This document shows positions 4,994-7,055 of a DNA stretch of 7,055 nt, in pieces. The translations under genes and the position numbers were made by a program. Every line of letters begins with the position of its first letter. Within the stretch, counting starts at the first letter, position 1. Under the pieces are notes generated by a model. It was not told where the DNA came from. It searched no databases and saw only the letters and a list, made by a program, of their open reading frames with translations. Source of the DNA: Desulfobacteraceae bacterium (GTDB taxonomy: Bacteria; Desulfobacterota; DSM-4660; Desulfatiglandales; Desulfatiglandaceae); contig JAUUVE010000102.1 of the NCBI GenBank assembly GCA_030589715.1, positions 1 through 7,055 of the forward strand, written 5' to 3'.

Positions 4994-6815
4994 GTGGAAA
5001 AATATCCGACTGGTCCCGATCCTCCATAACAGGATGGAATTCGCCATAGAGGTGAAACACCAGTTTGAGGAGTTCAGACCGGATCATGTGGCCGTAGAAT
5101 ATCCTGATACACTAAAAGATAGGGTATTGGAGGGCGTAAAAAGGCTCCCCCTCCTGTCGGTAGTTTACTACCAGGAAAGGGATGGTGCCTTCACCTATCT
5201 GCTCTTGGAACCTACCGACGGCCAAGTGGAGGCCATCAGGGTGGCGCTTGAAAGGAGTATCCCCGTGCATTTTATAGACCGGGATACAGAAGGATATCCC
5301 CTGGATTTCTCACCGATGCCCGACCCTTATGCCGTAGAGAAGATCGGCCATTTTGCCTATTGCCAGGCATATATACGGCTTCACCGGAACGATCCTTCTT
5401 CCCCCGACGATACCTTGCGGGAAAAGACCATGGCCTATCATCTCCAGCAACTAAGCAAAGAGGGAGGAAGAATCCTCTTTGTGGGGGGCTTGTCTCATAT
5501 TCCAGGAATCCTAAAGATGCTTGGGGAGCCACAGACTCAGGTGATCGGCAGGAGGAGGCGAGAAGGGATTGGTCTTGCACACCTACATGAGGAGTCAAGC
5601 CAGGAGATCATGGGTGAGATGCCCTTCCTTGCTGCGGCTTACGAGCGTGCCAGATCCCATGAGGACTATGAGAAACTGGATCGACTCCGGATCAATAGCC
5701 AGTTAATAGCCGTTGCCAGAAAGAGACACTGGAAGAACAGCAGGGAGGAATTATCGCGGAGCCAGATCAGGATCCTTCATAAATTTTCCAGGAATTACGC
5801 ACTACTTTCCGGGCATCTTGTACCCAATTTCTACCAGCTCATTATTGCGGCCCGGGGGGCCGCAGATGACAATTTCTCTTATGAGGTGTGGGAAAAGGGG
5901 AGCGAGTATCCCTGGCAGACGGAAGAACCCGGGCTGCCGGTCCTCCGCCTTAGGGGGGAGGACCTCTTCCTGGATCAGAAAAGGATAACGTTTCATCGCC
6001 GTCTTAAGACCCTCAGAAGGCGTTTGGTGCCGGTCCCGGTCAGGAAAAAAGAGAGGGAAAGATATCCGGGGGAGTGGCGTGAAGGTTTTAAGGGATTTTC
6101 CATCTGTTCTTACCCACCTGAGGATGTGGTCATTGAGGGGTATGGTAAGTATCTGCAAAAGAAGGCCCTGGAGATCAAATCCGAAGAGAACTCCCGTATC
6201 GAACCGTTCACAAGTTCCATGCTGGACGGCCTTGATATCAGGGAGACCATAAGGAAATGGAATCAGGGTAAGGTATACGTAAAAGAGGAGAGACCCATCA
6301 GAGGGAGGGTGGGCTCGGTGGTAGTGATTTTTGATCCCGATTTTGCCGACAAGGATGGGAAAGAGAACTTCCCCTGGTGTGTTACCTGGCTAGGGGAACA
6401 TGAACAGGAATCGGATATGGCCTTTTACAGCACGCCCGCGGGGGAGGTGATGGAGGGCCCGGGGATTTCCAGGTGCCAGTATGGGGGTTTTATGCTCACA
6501 TACCCCCCCCTTCGGGTCTATGATATATGGAAAGACCCCTTTTTCCATATGGCCAGAAGCAAGCCGGAGAGATTGCTCATGGCAGCCCTCGACTACAGCC
6601 TTGAGAAACACGTAGTCTATGTGGCGGCCACGCCCCCTCCAGGGTGGTGTCAGAGCATGGCGGCTCGCCTGGGCAAGAAGGTCATCTACCTGCCGATAGG
6701 GACACTTTCCCCTGTCACATTGAAAAAGATCAAGCAGTTTCATGTCCTGGATGGCCATCCCGTAAGGAAGTATGCCCATAACTGTATCTCACCCTCTCGC
6801 AGGGGATTTGCTTAA
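4965..6815 (+). CDS. Uncharacterised MoxR-linked protein with ChaN/TraB/DUF5682-like N-terminal domain
   Basis: I do not recognise this 616-residue protein as a named gene. Residues 12-190 show the layout of the ChaN/TraB-like group, including DUF5682: a first strand ending in His21 (RLVPILHN), RPDHVAVEYP (38-47, Glu45), a helix leading into IPVHFIDRD (99-107), and a late strand RILFVGGLSHIPGILKML (169-186, His178) resembling the G-x-H-x-x-G strand of TraB proteins. DUF5682 proteins are known from MoxR/VWA gene clusters, which agrees with the MoxR gene overlapping it upstream. Residues 230-335 are mixed helical with an AARGAADDN motif (295-303). Residues 338-376 are strongly basic (15 Lys/Arg in 39). 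Residues 440-607 form a probable separate domain rich in aromatics and Pro/Gly, with four of the protein's six cysteines (472, 504, 562, 607). There is no signal peptide or membrane segment. A cytoplasmic MoxR client is the best inference; catalytic activity is unproven. Confidence 0.8.
   Translation: MKWLMKKRIEWKNIRLVPILHNRMEFAIEVKHQFEEFRPDHVAVEYPDTLKDRVLEGVKRLPLLSVVYYQERDGAFTYLLLEPTDGQVEAIRVALERSIPVHFIDRDTEGYPLDFSPMPDPYAVEKIGHFAYCQAYIRLHRNDPSSPDDTLREKTMAYHLQQLSKEGGRILFVGGLSHIPGILKMLGEPQTQVIGRRRREGIGLAHLHEESSQEIMGEMPFLAAAYERARSHEDYEKLDRLRINSQLIAVARKRHWKNSREELSRSQIRILHKFSRNYALLSGHLVPNFYQLIIAARGAADDNFSYEVWEKGSEYPWQTEEPGLPVLRLRGEDLFLDQKRITFHRRLKTLRRRLVPVPVRKKERERYPGEWREGFKGFSICSYPPEDVVIEGYGKYLQKKALEIKSEENSRIEPFTSSMLDGLDIRETIRKWNQGKVYVKEERPIRGRVGSVVVIFDPDFADKDGKENFPWCVTWLGEHEQESDMAFYSTPAGEVMEGPGISRCQYGGFMLTYPPLRVYDIWKDPFFHMARSKPERLLMAALDYSLEKHVVYVAATPPPGWCQSMAARLGKKVIYLPIGTLSPVTLKKIKQFHVLDGHPVRKYAHNCISPSRRGFA
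5846..5864 (+). other. GC-rich hairpin potential inside the 616-residue gene
   Basis: An 8-bp perfect inverted repeat (arms 5846-5853 and 5857-5864) closes a GGG loop. It falls where the protein reads AARGAA, whose Ala/Arg/Gly codons explain the GC richness. No T-tract follows, so it is not a terminator. It may simply reflect codon choice. Confidence 0.4.
6503..6550 (+). other. C8 tract followed by a coding-region hairpin
   Basis: Eight cytosines (6503-6510) encode the end of Tyr, two prolines and the start of Leu (YPPL, residues 513-516). Fourteen bases later an inverted repeat begins: arms ATATGGAAAGA (6525-6535) and TTTTTCCATAT (6540-6550), with nine Watson-Crick pairs, one G-U pair and one further A-U pair closing a CCCC loop. 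The zero frame stays open and coherent through both. Significance is discussed under findings. Confidence 0.5.
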
Positions 6816-6975
6816 CAACTAGCCGTTTCAACAGTTTTTTGTTGTCAGGGGTCATTTTTGGGCTTAACATAAGGTAAATATTCTCGTGGGGTGAAACTGC
6901 CCCAACCATCTGGGTTTTGAGGTTTCAATATGCCCGACCTTGGATCCTTGAACCTCCCGGATCAGACGATAATTA
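6816..6975. other. Intergenic stretch after the 616-residue gene, no gene seen
   Basis: No open frame of useful length is present. Short inverted repeats occur: CAACA / TGTTG around a T-rich loop at 6829-6844, and TGGGG / CCCCA at 6887-6904. Neither is followed by a proper T-tract, so no clear rho-independent terminator is called. A GAGG at good spacing before an ATG at 6929 opens only a 17-codon frame. Confidence 0.5.
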
Positions 6976-7003
6976 GTGCCTGAACGAAAACCGGTTCAGG
7001 CAC
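6976..7003. repeat. Perfect 10-bp inverted repeat (stem-loop)
   Basis: GTGCCTGAAC (6976-6985) and GTTCAGGCAC (6994-7003) are exact reverse complements around an 8-base loop, GAAAACCG. The inner palindrome AACCGGTT (6989-6996) overlaps the loop. It could act as a factor-assisted or bidirectional terminator at the end of the MoxR operon, although no T-tract follows on the plus strand. It could equally be part of a dispersed intergenic repeat together with the adjoining tandem repeat. Confidence 0.75.
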
Positions 7004-7028
7004 GATTTCGGATTTCGGATTTCGGATT
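7004..7028 (+). repeat. Tandem repeat of GATTTCG, about 3.6 copies
   Basis: Three exact copies of the 7-base unit GATTTCG (7004-7010, 7011-7017, 7018-7024) plus GATT (7025-7028) follow the inverted repeat with no gap. Short GATTTCGG-type arrays like this occur between genes in some bacterial genomes, and from memory in sulfate-reducing Deltaproteobacteria; that recollection is not checked. Copy number may vary between strains by slippage. Confidence 0.85.
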
Positions 7029-7055
7029 GATTAAAACAACTTAACCTGATTATAA

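Noticed and set aside
6829..6844. CAACA / TGTTG stem with a T-rich loop just after the 616-residue gene, as a rho-independent terminator.
   Set aside because: The stem is short and AT-rich, and the T run is in the loop, not after the stem.
6929..6982. A 17-codon plus-strand frame beginning with ATG with GAGG seven bases upstream, ending at a TGA inside the inverted repeat.
   Set aside because: Too short, with no conserved feature or neighbour context to support a peptide gene.
1..7055. CRISPR arrays, tRNA genes, insertion sequences or phage genes.
   Set aside because: No spaced direct repeats, cloverleaf-like sequences, transposase motifs or terminal inverted repeats were seen; the only repeats are the short ones at the right end.

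Overview
The window reads as a bacterial chromosome segment of intermediate GC content. It has two divergently transcribed blocks separated by a short promoter-bearing gap (3948-4108). The minus-strand order (rlmE, yebC, ruvC, ruvA, ruvB, tadA), the DMGCFPGSW form of the RlmE SAM motif and the GATTTCG tandem repeat at the right end together suggest a member of the former Deltaproteobacteria (Desulfobacterota). That placement is an inference from recall and has not been tested by any search.

Minus-strand block, read right to left. It starts with rlmE (3357-3947), a 23S rRNA 2'-O-methyltransferase. A 94-base gap follows, then yebC (2516-3262), a YebC/TACO1-family translation factor. yebC overlaps ruvC (2022-2516) by one base (TGATG), ruvC overlaps ruvA (1423-2025) by four (ATGA), and ruvB (384-1412) begins ten bases after ruvA with its own Shine-Dalgarno site. 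The block ends with the N-terminal two thirds of tadA, a tRNA adenosine deaminase cut by the left window edge. RuvA, RuvB and RuvC form the Holliday-junction branch-migration and resolution machine. RlmE, YebC and TadA all serve ribosome or tRNA function. The tight overlaps argue that at least yebC-ruvC-ruvA-ruvB are one translationally coupled unit.

Plus-strand block. A MoxR-type AAA+ ATPase (4109-4993) overlaps by 29 bases a 616-residue protein (4965-6815) that I cannot assign to a characterised family. Its first ~190 residues have the layout of the ChaN/TraB/DUF5682-like group: an early histidine, an RPDxVxxE strand, and a late GGLSHIPG strand. The rest is a basic middle region and a C-terminal region with no fold I recognise. 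The overlap and the MoxR link suggest a two-gene chaperone-and-client module. No VWA partner, usual for MoxR proteins, is visible. This pair is the most likely place for something undescribed.

Right end. Bases 6816-6975 hold no gene I can support. They are followed by a perfect 10-bp inverted repeat (6976-7003) directly abutting 3.6 copies of GATTTCG (7004-7028), probably an intergenic repeat element.
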